Counted from the first letter of the stretch, positions 1 through 6,059 are shown. The stretch: DNA of 6,216 nucleotides from Nitrososphaerota archaeon (GCA_005877365.1 VBPP01000234.1:1-6216); one strand, 5' to 3'. Made by a program: numbers and translations. Notes: generated by a model from the sequence alone, not told the origin.

Positions 1-216
1 GAGAATCATAGAATTGGTCATCACGGCCTCGAACCCCATCGTCCTCAAATCCGAGGCGGGGATAATCTGATGGACAGGATGCACGACGGGGAGAAGGCAT
101 GGGGTTGTCGCTCTTCGACCTCCTACGGTGAGCCTTCCGACCCGTCCGCCGAGGTCCGTCTCGGTGATTTCGAACGATAGTCGGCGGTCTTCCGAATTTT
201 TCTCCAGAACCTTCAT
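1..216 (-). CDS. tgtA: archaeosine tRNA-guanine transglycosylase, N-terminal part (runs off left edge)
   Basis: Reading the minus strand from ATG at 216 gives 72 codons open to the window edge. The protein shows the start of an archaeal TGT catalytic domain: FEITETDLGGRVGRL (residues 15-29), then a TP..LPVVHP segment (38-47), HQIIPASDLRTMG (49-61) and a TNS motif (67-69). Family knowledge: archaeal TGT replaces guanine-15 in the tRNA D-loop with preQ0, the first step of archaeosine formation, in the cytoplasm. The catalytic aspartates and the PUA region lie beyond the window. The family normally begins close to the FEI segment, so about 14 residues are an N-terminal extension. No other in-frame start was found just upstream. 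It is divergent from the glycosyltransferase and probably shares the AT-rich box at 250-257. Confidence 0.9.
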   Translation of the reverse strand, partial: MKVLEKNSEDRRLSFEITETDLGGRVGRLTVGGRRATTPCLLPVVHPVHQIIPASDLRTMGFEAVMTNSMIL

Positions 217-249
217 GAGTTGCGCGCATCTCTCTTCTTCAATCAACGA

Positions 250-257
250 CTTAAAAG
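250..257. promoter_or_regulatory. TATA-like box shared by divergent tgtA and glycosyltransferase genes
   Basis: The octamer CTTAAAAG reads CTTTTAAG on the other strand, so it is TATA-like both ways. Its centre is about 26 nt before the ATG at 280, the spacing expected for a leaderless archaeal transcript. On the minus strand it would start transcription near 227, leaving a leader of about 11 nt before the tgtA ATG. The position and composition are seen; the promoter role is inference. Confidence 0.45.
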
Positions 258-279
258 CGGCAGGAGTCGGCGCCCAAGC

Positions 280-1851
280 ATGCGGATGGAGGGCGCCGTG
301 AGCAGCGGCAACGGGAGCGAGCGCCCCCTCTCGGGACGTTCCTCCCCCCTCTTCAGGCGAGCGCTACTTCTCGCCGTTTCATCACTCTCCGCAGGCGTGA
401 TTCTCGTGGCCATGAACGCCTACTCGCCGAGTGACCCTGGCTTCCTCGCGATTCAGCTTCTTTTCGTAGTCTTCATCCTCTCCTCGGCAACAGCCGCGGT
501 CGTGGGGGTCGCAACCCTCTGGAGGGGCCGCGCCGACCTCCGGGACCCGATCCTCTTCCTCTTCGTTGTCTCTCTCTCCATCTTCCTGTTACACGTCTAC
601 ACCATCAACCTCCCTCCGACGACGGACTGCTACGACAAGACCAAGCAGGCTTTCGGCTGCATAATGGACGAGGTGTATTACGTGCCGGCCGCCCAGTCGC
701 TGCTCGCCGGAAAGCAGTGCCAGCCATATGCAGATGCGTGCAACCTGGAGCACCCCTATCTCGCCAAGGCGCTGATCGCGGTCGGCATCGAACTCTTCGG
801 CCTCACAGACTTCGGCTGGAGAATCTTACCCACCATCCTGGGTACCCTCTCCATTCCTCTTCTGTTCACGATCACGTACATGTTGTCTCGCAAGATGAGA
901 CTGGCTTACTTCGCCTCCCTCCTTCTGGCTTTCGACACCCTCTTCTTCGTCCATTCGGGAGCTGCCCTCATCGACGTTCCGACGACATTCTTCGCGATGG
1001 CTGGCTTCCTCGTCTACCTTTACGGGCGCGGCTTCTGGAAATTCGACAACCTGATCCTCTCGGGCCTCATCCTCGCGCTGGCAGGGCTCTCAAAGGAGAC
1101 CGCGGTCTTCCTCTTCGCGGCCCTCCTGACGTATCATACCGCCTTCTTTCGGGGGGGAGTAAAGGCCTGGGCTTACTCGCTCGCGAAGATCGCCATACCA
1201 GCTGGAATCGTCTTCATCGTCGGCCTCCAGGTCTACGACTCCCTGTACACGCAGCCCTCACTTCCAACCTTCTTCCAACATATGCAGTTCATGCTGAAGT
1301 ACGGTGCGTCGCTCACCGGCCCCGGGTGGACAGACGACCTGCTGAAGTCATTCATCACACCACTCAACTGGCTCACATACTACACCCCAATCGCCTACCT
1401 GGTAACGCACGTGACAGTCTCCTCCGCTCAGTCCAACATAGTGTACGTCGGAGTCGGGTACTTTGGGGTAACGAACATGATGATGGTCTGGATGGTCTTC
1501 TTCTGGGTTCCCCTCGTCGTGAATCGGTGGGCGCGCGGCGGCGAGAAAGCGAGGTCCCCATCGGCCGAGCGTGAGGGGGACCTCAAGGCAGGCGTATTCG
1601 CTCTCGTCTGGTTCCTCTGGGGGTACCTCCCATACGTGGGGCTCTGGCTCTACGGCAGGGTCACCTACCCTTTCTACATCCTCCCCGCGGTGCCTGCTCT
1701 CGCCCTCGGCACAGCCTATTTCACCACAAGGGAATGGTTCTCGAGCAGGCTCGCCACGGTCTACCTTGTCGCAAACTTCGCCTGGTTCTTCTGGTACTTC
1801 CCGGACAAGGCATTCCTCCCTGATTGGGTCAGGGCTCTCATCGGGAGATGA
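280..1851 (+). CDS. GT-C membrane glycosyltransferase, PMT/GT39-like (dolichyl-phosphate-mannose protein mannosyltransferase family)
   Basis: This is a polytopic membrane protein of 523 aa with about ten or more hydrophobic segments. PMT-family hallmarks are visible. A DE pair follows the third hydrophobic segment (residues 130-131, MDEVYYVPAAQSLLAG). It is followed by EHPYLAKALIA (157-167, matching the family HPPLGK loop), GWRILPTILGTLSIPLLF (179-196), and FDTLFFVHSGAALIDVP (218-234, the family D...S...LD block). SKET (271-274) follows another helix. Such enzymes transfer a sugar from a polyprenyl-phosphate carrier on the outer face of the membrane; the acceptor here is unknown, with S-layer or other surface proteins a fair guess. 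ATG 280 is preferred because the TATA-like box lies 26 nt upstream. A TTG at 220 would add 20 basic residues. An ArnT-like lipid-modifying role cannot be excluded. Confidence 0.85.
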   Translation: MRMEGAVSSGNGSERPLSGRSSPLFRRALLLAVSSLSAGVILVAMNAYSPSDPGFLAIQLLFVVFILSSATAAVVGVATLWRGRADLRDPILFLFVVSLSIFLLHVYTINLPPTTDCYDKTKQAFGCIMDEVYYVPAAQSLLAGKQCQPYADACNLEHPYLAKALIAVGIELFGLTDFGWRILPTILGTLSIPLLFTITYMLSRKMRLAYFASLLLAFDTLFFVHSGAALIDVPTTFFAMAGFLVYLYGRGFWKFDNLILSGLILALAGLSKETAVFLFAALLTYHTAFFRGGVKAWAYSLAKIAIPAGIVFIVGLQVYDSLYTQPSLPTFFQHMQFMLKYGASLTGPGWTDDLLKSFITPLNWLTYYTPIAYLVTHVTVSSAQSNIVYVGVGYFGVTNMMMVWMVFFWVPLVVNRWARGGEKARSPSAEREGDLKAGVFALVWFLWGYLPYVGLWLYGRVTYPFYILPAVPALALGTAYFTTREWFSSRLATVYLVANFAWFFWYFPDKAFLPDWVRALIGR

Positions 1852-1909
1852 GGATGCGTTATGTAACGGCGAAATATGTAGCATTTTGAGGAATGAGAGA
1901 ACAGAAAAG

Positions 1910-2572
1910 ATGGCAGCCAGAATACCAAATTCCGTTTGGGTCCGCTTTGTTGTAGCGCCCAGCGAGAGGGTCCTGAAACCCTTTCTCAAAAAGGGGGGGA
2001 CAGTTACTCACTATATAATTCGACAGGTCGTACCTGTTCGAGGGAGACCGTACAATCTCACGCGAGGTTGGAGTGTCATCCGTCTCGATTCTCCTAGGCC
2101 ACTGCGCCTAGGTGTTAGGGGTCCGAACAACGTGGCAGTGAAGCAGTTCTACGGGGTGGCACAGCACTCGCACTACACCAGTAATCAACATCGCGAACTC
2201 CTCGACAGAATTTCCCTTCCGGAACTCACCGCCTCTGAGAACACAATCGGAGTCTTGATACCGATTCACAAGTCGGAGAAGTGGTGGAGGCTCGCACAGG
2301 ACCAACGTCAGGCCTATTTCGATAAGACGGAATCTTGGGAAGGCCATACGGCCATCGGACTGAAGTTTGCTGACCGGATCTTTCGAAGGCTATATCACTC
2401 GCGCTACCTGGGAATGCGACCTGACTACGACTTTTTGACCTACTTCGAGTTCGAAGAAAAGCACCAAAGAGATTTCAGAGCACTTCTGTCTCAGCTTCGT
2501 GACACAAAGCTTAATCCTGAATGGAAGTTCGTGGACAAAGAGTTCGAAGTCTGGATGACAAAGATTCGATAG
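1910..2572 (+). CDS. chlorite dismutase-like heme protein (Cld family, short lineage II type)
   Basis: The frame from ATG 1910 gives 220 aa. The C-terminal two thirds match the Cld fold of the short, dimeric type known from Nitrobacter: FYGVAQHSHYT (80-90), VLIPIHKSEKWWRLAQDQRQ (115-134), GHTAIGLKFADR (145-156), FRRLYHSRYL (158-167), DYDFLTYFEF (172-181), then a final strand EWKFVDKEFEVWM (204-216). By comparison with recalled Cld sequences, His146 is the proximal heme ligand. Arg159, 13 residues later, is the distal arginine needed for chlorite breakdown to chloride and oxygen. Both are present, so activity is possible; a peroxidase-like role is the alternative. No signal peptide is seen, so it is likely cytoplasmic. 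The first 75 residues fit the family poorly and the true start is doubtful. Sampled GC is about 50-55%, below the flanking genes, suggesting transfer. Confidence 0.82.
   Translation: MAARIPNSVWVRFVVAPSERVLKPFLKKGGTVTHYIIRQVVPVRGRPYNLTRGWSVIRLDSPRPLRLGVRGPNNVAVKQFYGVAQHSHYTSNQHRELLDRISLPELTASENTIGVLIPIHKSEKWWRLAQDQRQAYFDKTESWEGHTAIGLKFADRIFRRLYHSRYLGMRPDYDFLTYFEFEEKHQRDFRALLSQLRDTKLNPEWKFVDKEFEVWMTKIR
2011..2018 (+). promoter_or_regulatory. strong TATA-like box inside the apparent 5' part of the Cld-like gene
   Basis: CTATATAA is the best TATA-like octamer in the window, and an inverted repeat follows it directly. Transcription would begin near 2040, inside the 1910 reading frame. If it is a real promoter, the Cld-like protein starts later than 1910, or a shorter isoform exists. 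The next in-frame GTG codons are at 2132 and 2138, which would lose the first Cld strands. The sequence match is seen; its use is inference. Confidence 0.35.
2020..2041. repeat. inverted repeat just downstream of TATA box, operator-like
   Basis: ACAGGT (2023-2028) and ACCTGT (2032-2037) are perfect 6-bp arms around CGT. With a one-base bulge the arms extend to TCGACAGGT and ACCTGTTCGA. It lies between the TATA-like box at 2011 and the predicted transcription start near 2040, where a bound repressor would block initiation. It could also be chance within coding sequence. Confidence 0.35.
2093..2112. repeat. perfect 7-bp inverted repeat with CCTAGG cores
   Basis: CCTAGGC (2093-2099) and GCCTAGG (2106-2112) flank a 6-base loop. 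Because CCTAGG is itself a palindrome, the same hexamer also occurs as a direct repeat. It falls in the poorly conserved 5' part of the Cld-like gene, about 50 nt after the predicted start of transcription. A hairpin or a dimeric protein site is possible; the function is unknown. Confidence 0.3.
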
Positions 2573-2680
2573 TCTCTTGGGGCAAGATGAATGATAAAGG
2601 CTTTCCCGCCAACGCGTCGCTCTCCCTCGGTACCTCCTCCGGCGGGGCATTCATTCATTAACTGACGAAATTCCCGCAAA

Positions 2681-2848
2681 ATGGGTCGCATGCAAGCGAA
2701 TCCACTCTGGCCCGTGACGACGCGCTTCCCGAAGCTGGACCACGACATATCTCTCGACGTAGTCGTTGTCGGCGGCGGAATGGCGGGAATATCCTGTGCC
2801 TATCATCTTAACAAGAAGGGCCACAAGGTTGCCCTCCTCGAGCGTTAA
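2681..2848 (+). pseudogene. truncated FAD-dependent oxidoreductase (N-terminal stub, Rieske/DAO type)
   Basis: ATG 2681 opens a 55-codon frame ending at TAA 2846-2848. Its sequence has the typical opening of DAO-type flavoenzymes, often those carrying a C-terminal Rieske domain: LW..TT.FP.L near residues 9-19, then the dinucleotide-binding strand-turn-helix DVVVVGGGMAGISCAYHL (26-43) and KVALLER (49-55). GxGxxG is represented by GGGMAG at 31-36. Full-length relatives run to several hundred residues, so nearly all of the substrate-binding and catalytic region is missing, and no continuation was found in any frame before the next gene. The stub cannot form a working enzyme. It is most simply a relic left by deletion or recombination whose right junction lies next to the operon promoter. 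Expression as a small protein is not excluded. Confidence 0.72.
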
Positions 2849-2852
2849 GTAT
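2845..2852 (+). promoter_or_regulatory. TATA-like box for the phosphoribosyltransferase-nnrD-methyltransferase operon
   Basis: TTAAGTAT is centred about 27 nt before the GTG at 2876, the spacing for a leaderless archaeal mRNA. It overlaps the stop codon of the flavoenzyme stub, so the relic ends where the operon promoter begins. The match to consensus is only fair. Confidence 0.4.
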
Positions 2853-2875
2853 CAGCCCTGAGCAGAGTCACCGAC

Positions 2876-3598
2876 GTGAAGACGAGGATCTCCTCCGTCG
2901 AACTGCTGGCGACGCTGAAGAAGAGCTACAGTTACAGGGAGCTTTCCTCGATTCTCGGACTCTCGGCTCCCATTTTGAGCAGGTACGTCAGAGGGCACGT
3001 CCTTCCGAGCGCCTCGAGGTCGGAGAAGTTCATCGCGACATTTAGGGAGAGGCTCCTCAGGAAGATAGTGACAGACCAAGTGAGGATTACCGCGGACGGC
3101 TCCTACGACATCAGCGGCGTGACCTCCAACGTCGGCCTGCTGAGGCAGGTCGCGAAGGTGGTCTACAGCGAGTTCAGCCTCGTCCCGGTGGAGAAGGTGC
3201 TCACGATGGAGGTGGACGGGATACCCTTGGCGGTGGAGGTCGCGGGGGAGTTCAACGTCAACCTCGCGGTCGCAAGGGCAGAGAAGGACCTGGGCGTCGA
3301 GGAGTTCTTCGAACAGAAGGTCGTCTACTCCCCCTCCTCCGTGAAGTACCTCTACCTCCCGAAGAATGCGATTAAGAAGGGAGAGCACATTCTTGTGGTC
3401 GACGACATGGTGAGGTCCGGGACGACGATCGAGGCGCTCGCACGCCTCGCCGAGAAAGCGAGGGCAAAGATCGTTGGGATATTCATGATAGCCTCGCTCG
3501 ACCAATCGGTTCAGAAACTCAAGAGCCGGTTGGGACTCACCTGCCAGATCGAGTCGCTGGTTACCCTGGAGCAGAAGGCGCGACACTACAACTTCTAG
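2876..3598 (+). CDS. HTH domain-phosphoribosyltransferase, probable purine-type transcriptional regulator
   Basis: A 240-aa protein with two parts. Residues 18-45 form a helix-turn-helix (SYRELSSILGLSAPILSRYVRG, with recognition helix around 29-39). Residues 80-205 are a type I phosphoribosyltransferase domain. Its PRPP-binding loop is ILVVDDMVRSGTTIEAL (172-188) with the acidic pair D176-D177. DGIPLAVEVA (114-123), an ARAEK segment (133-137) and YSPSS (151-155) resemble adenine/xanthine PRTases and the PurR regulator more than orotate PRTase. Known relatives use PRPP or a nucleotide to control DNA binding, and in some archaea such HTH-PRTases are regulators rather than enzymes. GTG 2876 is chosen because the HTH begins at once and a TATA-like box lies about 27 nt upstream. 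It leads a three-gene operon with 16 nt to nnrD. Whether it regulates, salvages a base, or both is open. Confidence 0.82.
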   Translation: MKTRISSVELLATLKKSYSYRELSSILGLSAPILSRYVRGHVLPSASRSEKFIATFRERLLRKIVTDQVRITADGSYDISGVTSNVGLLRQVAKVVYSEFSLVPVEKVLTMEVDGIPLAVEVAGEFNVNLAVARAEKDLGVEEFFEQKVVYSPSSVKYLYLPKNAIKKGEHILVVDDMVRSGTTIEALARLAEKARAKIVGIFMIASLDQSVQKLKSRLGLTCQIESLVTLEQKARHYNF

Positions 3599-3614
3599 GC
3601 TAGGGGCAGAGCGG

Positions 3615-4406
3615 TTGCGGACCATCGCGATCGACGCGGGGTTCGTCGCGAAGGCCATCCCCCCGAGGAGGAAGGACTCGCACAAGGGGATGAACGGCGT
3701 CGTCTGCGTAGTGGGGGGGAGTCGACTGTATCACGGGGCTCCGTTCCTAGCCGCCTCTGGGGCGATGAGGGCGGGTGTGGACCTCGTCTACATCGCTGTC
3801 CCGGCGGTCATCGTGGATGCGGTGAGGTCGCTCTCCCCCGACTTCATCGTAATCCCCCTCCCAGACTCCAAGCTCACCCGAGGAACGATCTCAAAGTTGA
3901 AGGGGTGGCTGCCCAGGGTTGACAGCATCGCCGTGGGACCGGGGTTGGGTCCCCAAAGTCCGGGGAACCTCGAGAACGCCGTGAGAGTGCTGAAGGGTCT
4001 GGGAAGGGGGCTCGTCCTCGACGCTGACGCGCTCAGGTCCTCAATCCTCGAGGTTGCCAAGGGGTCCGGGACCGTGGTGAAAGTCGCGGCTGAGAAGGCA
4101 GGTACACACGGCCTCACCGTCCTGCTCAAGGGCTCGACCGATGTGGTCACGGACGGTTCGCAGGTGGGGCTGAACACAACGCATTCGCCGTCCATGACTG
4201 TCGGGGGGACGGGAGACGTCCTGACTGGGGTGACGACCGCGATGATCGCGAAGGGGCTCACTCCCTTTGAGGCGGGCTGCTGCGCCGCATACATCACAGG
4301 CGCGGCGGGGGTTGAGGCAACGAGCGAGCTGGGGCTGCACATCACGGCCTCGGACGTCGCGAACAGGATTGCGAGCGTGATGAAAAGGTTCGACAGGGTG
4401 GAATGA
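3615..4406 (+). CDS. nnrD: ADP/ATP-dependent NAD(P)H-hydrate dehydratase, stand-alone, lacking the TPHxGE segment
   Basis: A 263-aa ribokinase-fold protein of the YjeF C-terminal (CARKD) family, which dehydrates the S form of hydrated NAD(P)H back to the working cofactor. Visible motifs: DSHKGMNGVVCVVGGS (21-36), YHGAPFLAASGAMRAG (39-54), VGPGLG (107-112), VLDADAL (134-140), LLKGSTDVVTDG (170-181), and the anion-hole/catalytic loop GGTGDVLTG (197-205, catalytic Asp201). Most archaeal homologues are fused to the NnrE epimerase; here only the dehydratase is present. The usual TPHxGE motif after DADAL is absent: only about 35 residues separate DADAL from LLKG, roughly 20-25 fewer than normal. 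The TTG start at 3615 is needed to keep the N-terminal PPRRKDSHKG region. It overlaps the next gene by 4 nt. The family call is secure; full activity is uncertain. Confidence 0.92.
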   Translation: MRTIAIDAGFVAKAIPPRRKDSHKGMNGVVCVVGGSRLYHGAPFLAASGAMRAGVDLVYIAVPAVIVDAVRSLSPDFIVIPLPDSKLTRGTISKLKGWLPRVDSIAVGPGLGPQSPGNLENAVRVLKGLGRGLVLDADALRSSILEVAKGSGTVVKVAAEKAGTHGLTVLLKGSTDVVTDGSQVGLNTTHSPSMTVGGTGDVLTGVTTAMIAKGLTPFEAGCCAAYITGAAGVEATSELGLHITASDVANRIASVMKRFDRVE

Positions 4407-5092
4407 AAAGGAAGTTCCGTCGCCCCGGACTTCAGGAGAAGTGGCAGCACGTCGTCAACTCCCTCGAGAGGATCATCCCTGCGTACGAGCTCGGGTCCAA
4501 CAGGATAGCCCTCTTCGCCGACACTCAGATGAGAATCCGGGCAGTAAACTTCGCTGTCCGGAAGGAGGAGATTATTCTCGACCTTGGTTCGGGTCCCGGG
4601 GTGATGGCCCGGGAGGTCGAGAGGGCCGGAGGAAGACCCCTCCTCCTGGACGTTTCTCGAAGAATGCTGAGCGTCTCCCCTTACCCAGGGAAGGTTCAGG
4701 CATCCTTCGAGCACCTTCCCTTCAGGGACGAGGTCTTCAACGGAATCGTCTGCGGGTTCGCGCTGAGGGATTCGCGGGACCTCACGGATGCCCTACAGGA
4801 GATCCGGAGAGTCCTTCGACGGGAGGGGAGATTTGGTTTCTGCGACCTCGGAAAGCCAACTTCAAGAGTCAAGATGCTCGCCATAGCCGTCTACCTTCGC
4901 CTCTTCGCTCCGCTGGTGGGGCTCCTCTCGGCCGGATGGGTGGGTTTGAAGTTCGGTTCGATCTTCGACACCTACATGCTCGTCCTCGACAACGACCAGC
5001 TCCAGCGCCTTCTCTCCAGGTTCTTCAGGGAGGTCAAGATGACGAAGCTACAGATGGGGGGCGCGATAATCGTCGAGTGCTCGGGGACCTGA
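4403..5092 (+). CDS. UbiE/MenG-like SAM-dependent C-methyltransferase
   Basis: A 229-aa class I methyltransferase. SAM motif I is ILDLGSGPGVMAREV (58-72), followed by the acidic end of strand 2, LLLDVSRRML (80-89). The post-motif region LPFRDEVFNGIVCGFALRDS (105-124) and ALQEIRRVLRREGR...DLGKP (130-152) align with the UbiE signature (FGLRN...REM.RVLKPGGR...EFSKP). The N-terminal YELGSNRIALFADTQMRIR (28-46) corresponds to the family's YD..N...S.....WR block. UbiE/MenG enzymes add a methyl group to the quinone ring of demethylmenaquinone or a ubiquinone precursor, usually at the membrane face; archaeal menaquinone is the likely substrate. The hydrophobic stretch 159-178 may aid membrane contact. 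The start ATG overlaps the nnrD stop (ATGA), so translation is probably coupled. Substrate assignment is inference, as other lipid or quinol methyltransferases look similar. Confidence 0.8.
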   Translation: MKRKFRRPGLQEKWQHVVNSLERIIPAYELGSNRIALFADTQMRIRAVNFAVRKEEIILDLGSGPGVMAREVERAGGRPLLLDVSRRMLSVSPYPGKVQASFEHLPFRDEVFNGIVCGFALRDSRDLTDALQEIRRVLRREGRFGFCDLGKPTSRVKMLAIAVYLRLFAPLVGLLSAGWVGLKFGSIFDTYMLVLDNDQLQRLLSRFFREVKMTKLQMGGAIIVECSGT

Positions 5093-5099
5093 GAGCTTT

Positions 5100-6059
5100 T
5101 TACAGCCTGCGATTCAGCTCTTTCAGGAGGCTGACAATCTTCCTTCTGGGAATTCTGCAGCCCGCGGCTAGCTTGTGACCCCCGCCGCTCCCCCCGTACC
5201 TCTCGGCGAGCCTCCCGACGACACGACCGAGATGAACCTTGCAGTCCGAGGTTCCTCTGAAGCTGACTTCATACCACCCGGGTTCACTCTTCTCGCGAAA
5301 CGCAACCCCCACCGGGACATCGAAAGCTCCGATGAGAAGCTTCGCGATGCTTCCGGTCGCGTGCTGATCGGTCCTCATGTAGGCGAGCATCCCCATCTTC
5401 TTCCCTCCTCGCTTCACCTCTCTGGCCAAACCGACTGTCCGGCGAAGCTGCTCGACGGCCAGTGTGGGGACCTCGTCGATCTCGTGTGGTTGCTTCATTT
5501 TGGACAGCTCTTCGGCGAGCATGCGGACATGCCCCATGTCGTCGCCCCTCTCGGCCACTGAGTTCGAGAGAAGGGTGGCTTCCAGAAGGATGAACAATCG
5601 GTCCTCCTTCTCTATCATCTTCTTCGCCAGCGGAGAAGCGTCCATGTAGTCGGTGACCGCCCCGTAGAGTGCTATCTTCTTCGCCTCCTCGGGCAGTTCC
5701 TTTCGAAAGGTTTGGTACGTAAGCATGCTCGAACACTCCTCGACGGCGTGCACTAGCTTCACCCGCACCCTCGTCAATTTCTTTTCTGACTCAGCCGAGA
5801 GGTAGTGGTGGTCTATGTACATCACATCGCACCTCTTGGCGAGGTCACCGAGCTTGTCTACGAACTGGGGGAGACGAGACTGGTCCATACCGATGTCGCA
5901 CAAAACGAAGCTGTCGACTCCAGCCGGGACTCGTTGCAGCTCCTCGAGCACCTCATCGTATCCGGTCAGCTTGAAACCGCCTCCCCTCGCCGCCAGGACG
6001 AGTGCGGCCGACCCGATGCCGTCCACGTCCTTTGAGTGCGAGATGCAGAAGCTCTTCAA
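5100..6059 (-). CDS. DHH/DHHA1 family phosphoesterase (RecJ/NrnA-like)
   Basis: A 319-aa protein with all DHH metal-binding motifs: I, HSKDVDGIGSAAL (8-20, with H8, D11, D13); II, CDIG (54-57, D55); III, YIDHH (81-85); IV, GAVTDYMD (133-140, D137). The C-terminal DHHA1 domain ends in GGSGGGHKLAAG (289-300), the substrate-binding glycine/histidine loop. The family hydrolyses phosphodiesters with two Mn2+ ions: RecJ-type single-strand exonuclease, nanoRNase or cyclic-dinucleotide/pAp phosphatase. The length fits the short archaeal/NrnA-like enzymes, not full bacterial RecJ. It starts at TTG 6059-6057 with GGAGGT three nucleotides before it; motif I follows only seven residues later, so there is little room for another start. 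It is convergent with the methyltransferase, with 7 nt between stops. The exact substrate cannot be told from sequence. Confidence 0.92.
   Translation of the reverse strand: MKSFCISHSKDVDGIGSAALVLAARGGGFKLTGYDEVLEELQRVPAGVDSFVLCDIGMDQSRLPQFVDKLGDLAKRCDVMYIDHHYLSAESEKKLTRVRVKLVHAVEECSSMLTYQTFRKELPEEAKKIALYGAVTDYMDASPLAKKMIEKEDRLFILLEATLLSNSVAERGDDMGHVRMLAEELSKMKQPHEIDEVPTLAVEQLRRTVGLAREVKRGGKKMGMLAYMRTDQHATGSIAKLLIGAFDVPVGVAFREKSEPGWYEVSFRGTSDCKVHLGRVVGRLAERYGGSGGGHKLAAGCRIPRRKIVSLLKELNRRL

Noticed and set aside
1571..1909. 5' extension of the Cld-like frame back into the glycosyltransferase
   Set aside because: That part is Ser/Thr/Gly-rich shadow sequence of the GT gene; the Cld-like gene cannot reasonably begin before about 1910.
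1348..1989. Long minus-strand open frame (213 codons) under the glycosyltransferase
   Set aside because: Its protein is rich in Pro, Glu and Arg with no recognisable fold, and it is antisense to a gene with clear PMT motifs; GC-rich coding DNA commonly gives such shadows.
1993..1999. G7 run (after A5) in the 5' part of the Cld-like gene, considered as a phase-variable tract or indel error
   Set aside because: A shift here does not link to the alternative Cld-like frame, because a TAA at 2016 intervenes; another G7 run at 1151-1157 sits in an intact gene.
2573..2680. Gap after the Cld-like gene, examined for a tRNA, small RNA or terminator
   Set aside because: There is no cloverleaf, no convincing hairpin and no poly-T run; only a weak AT-rich stretch (2651-2662) lies before the flavoenzyme stub.
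2876..3598. Orotate phosphoribosyltransferase (pyrE)
   Set aside because: It has an N-terminal HTH and purine-PRTase/PurR-like segments, and there is no pyrimidine gene nearby.
2852..3685. Minus-strand open frame (277 codons) opposite the HTH-PRTase
   Set aside because: It is antisense to a motif-bearing gene, is biased to Leu, Arg, Asp and His, and has no domain.
3788..4714. Minus-strand open frame (308 codons) opposite nnrD and the methyltransferase
   Set aside because: It spans two well-supported genes and their overlap, is low in complexity (Ser, Thr, Pro), and has no motif.
4441..5178. Plus-strand frame overlapping the methyltransferase
   Set aside because: It is Arg/Pro/Gly-rich with no domain; the ATG 4403 frame carries all the SAM motifs.
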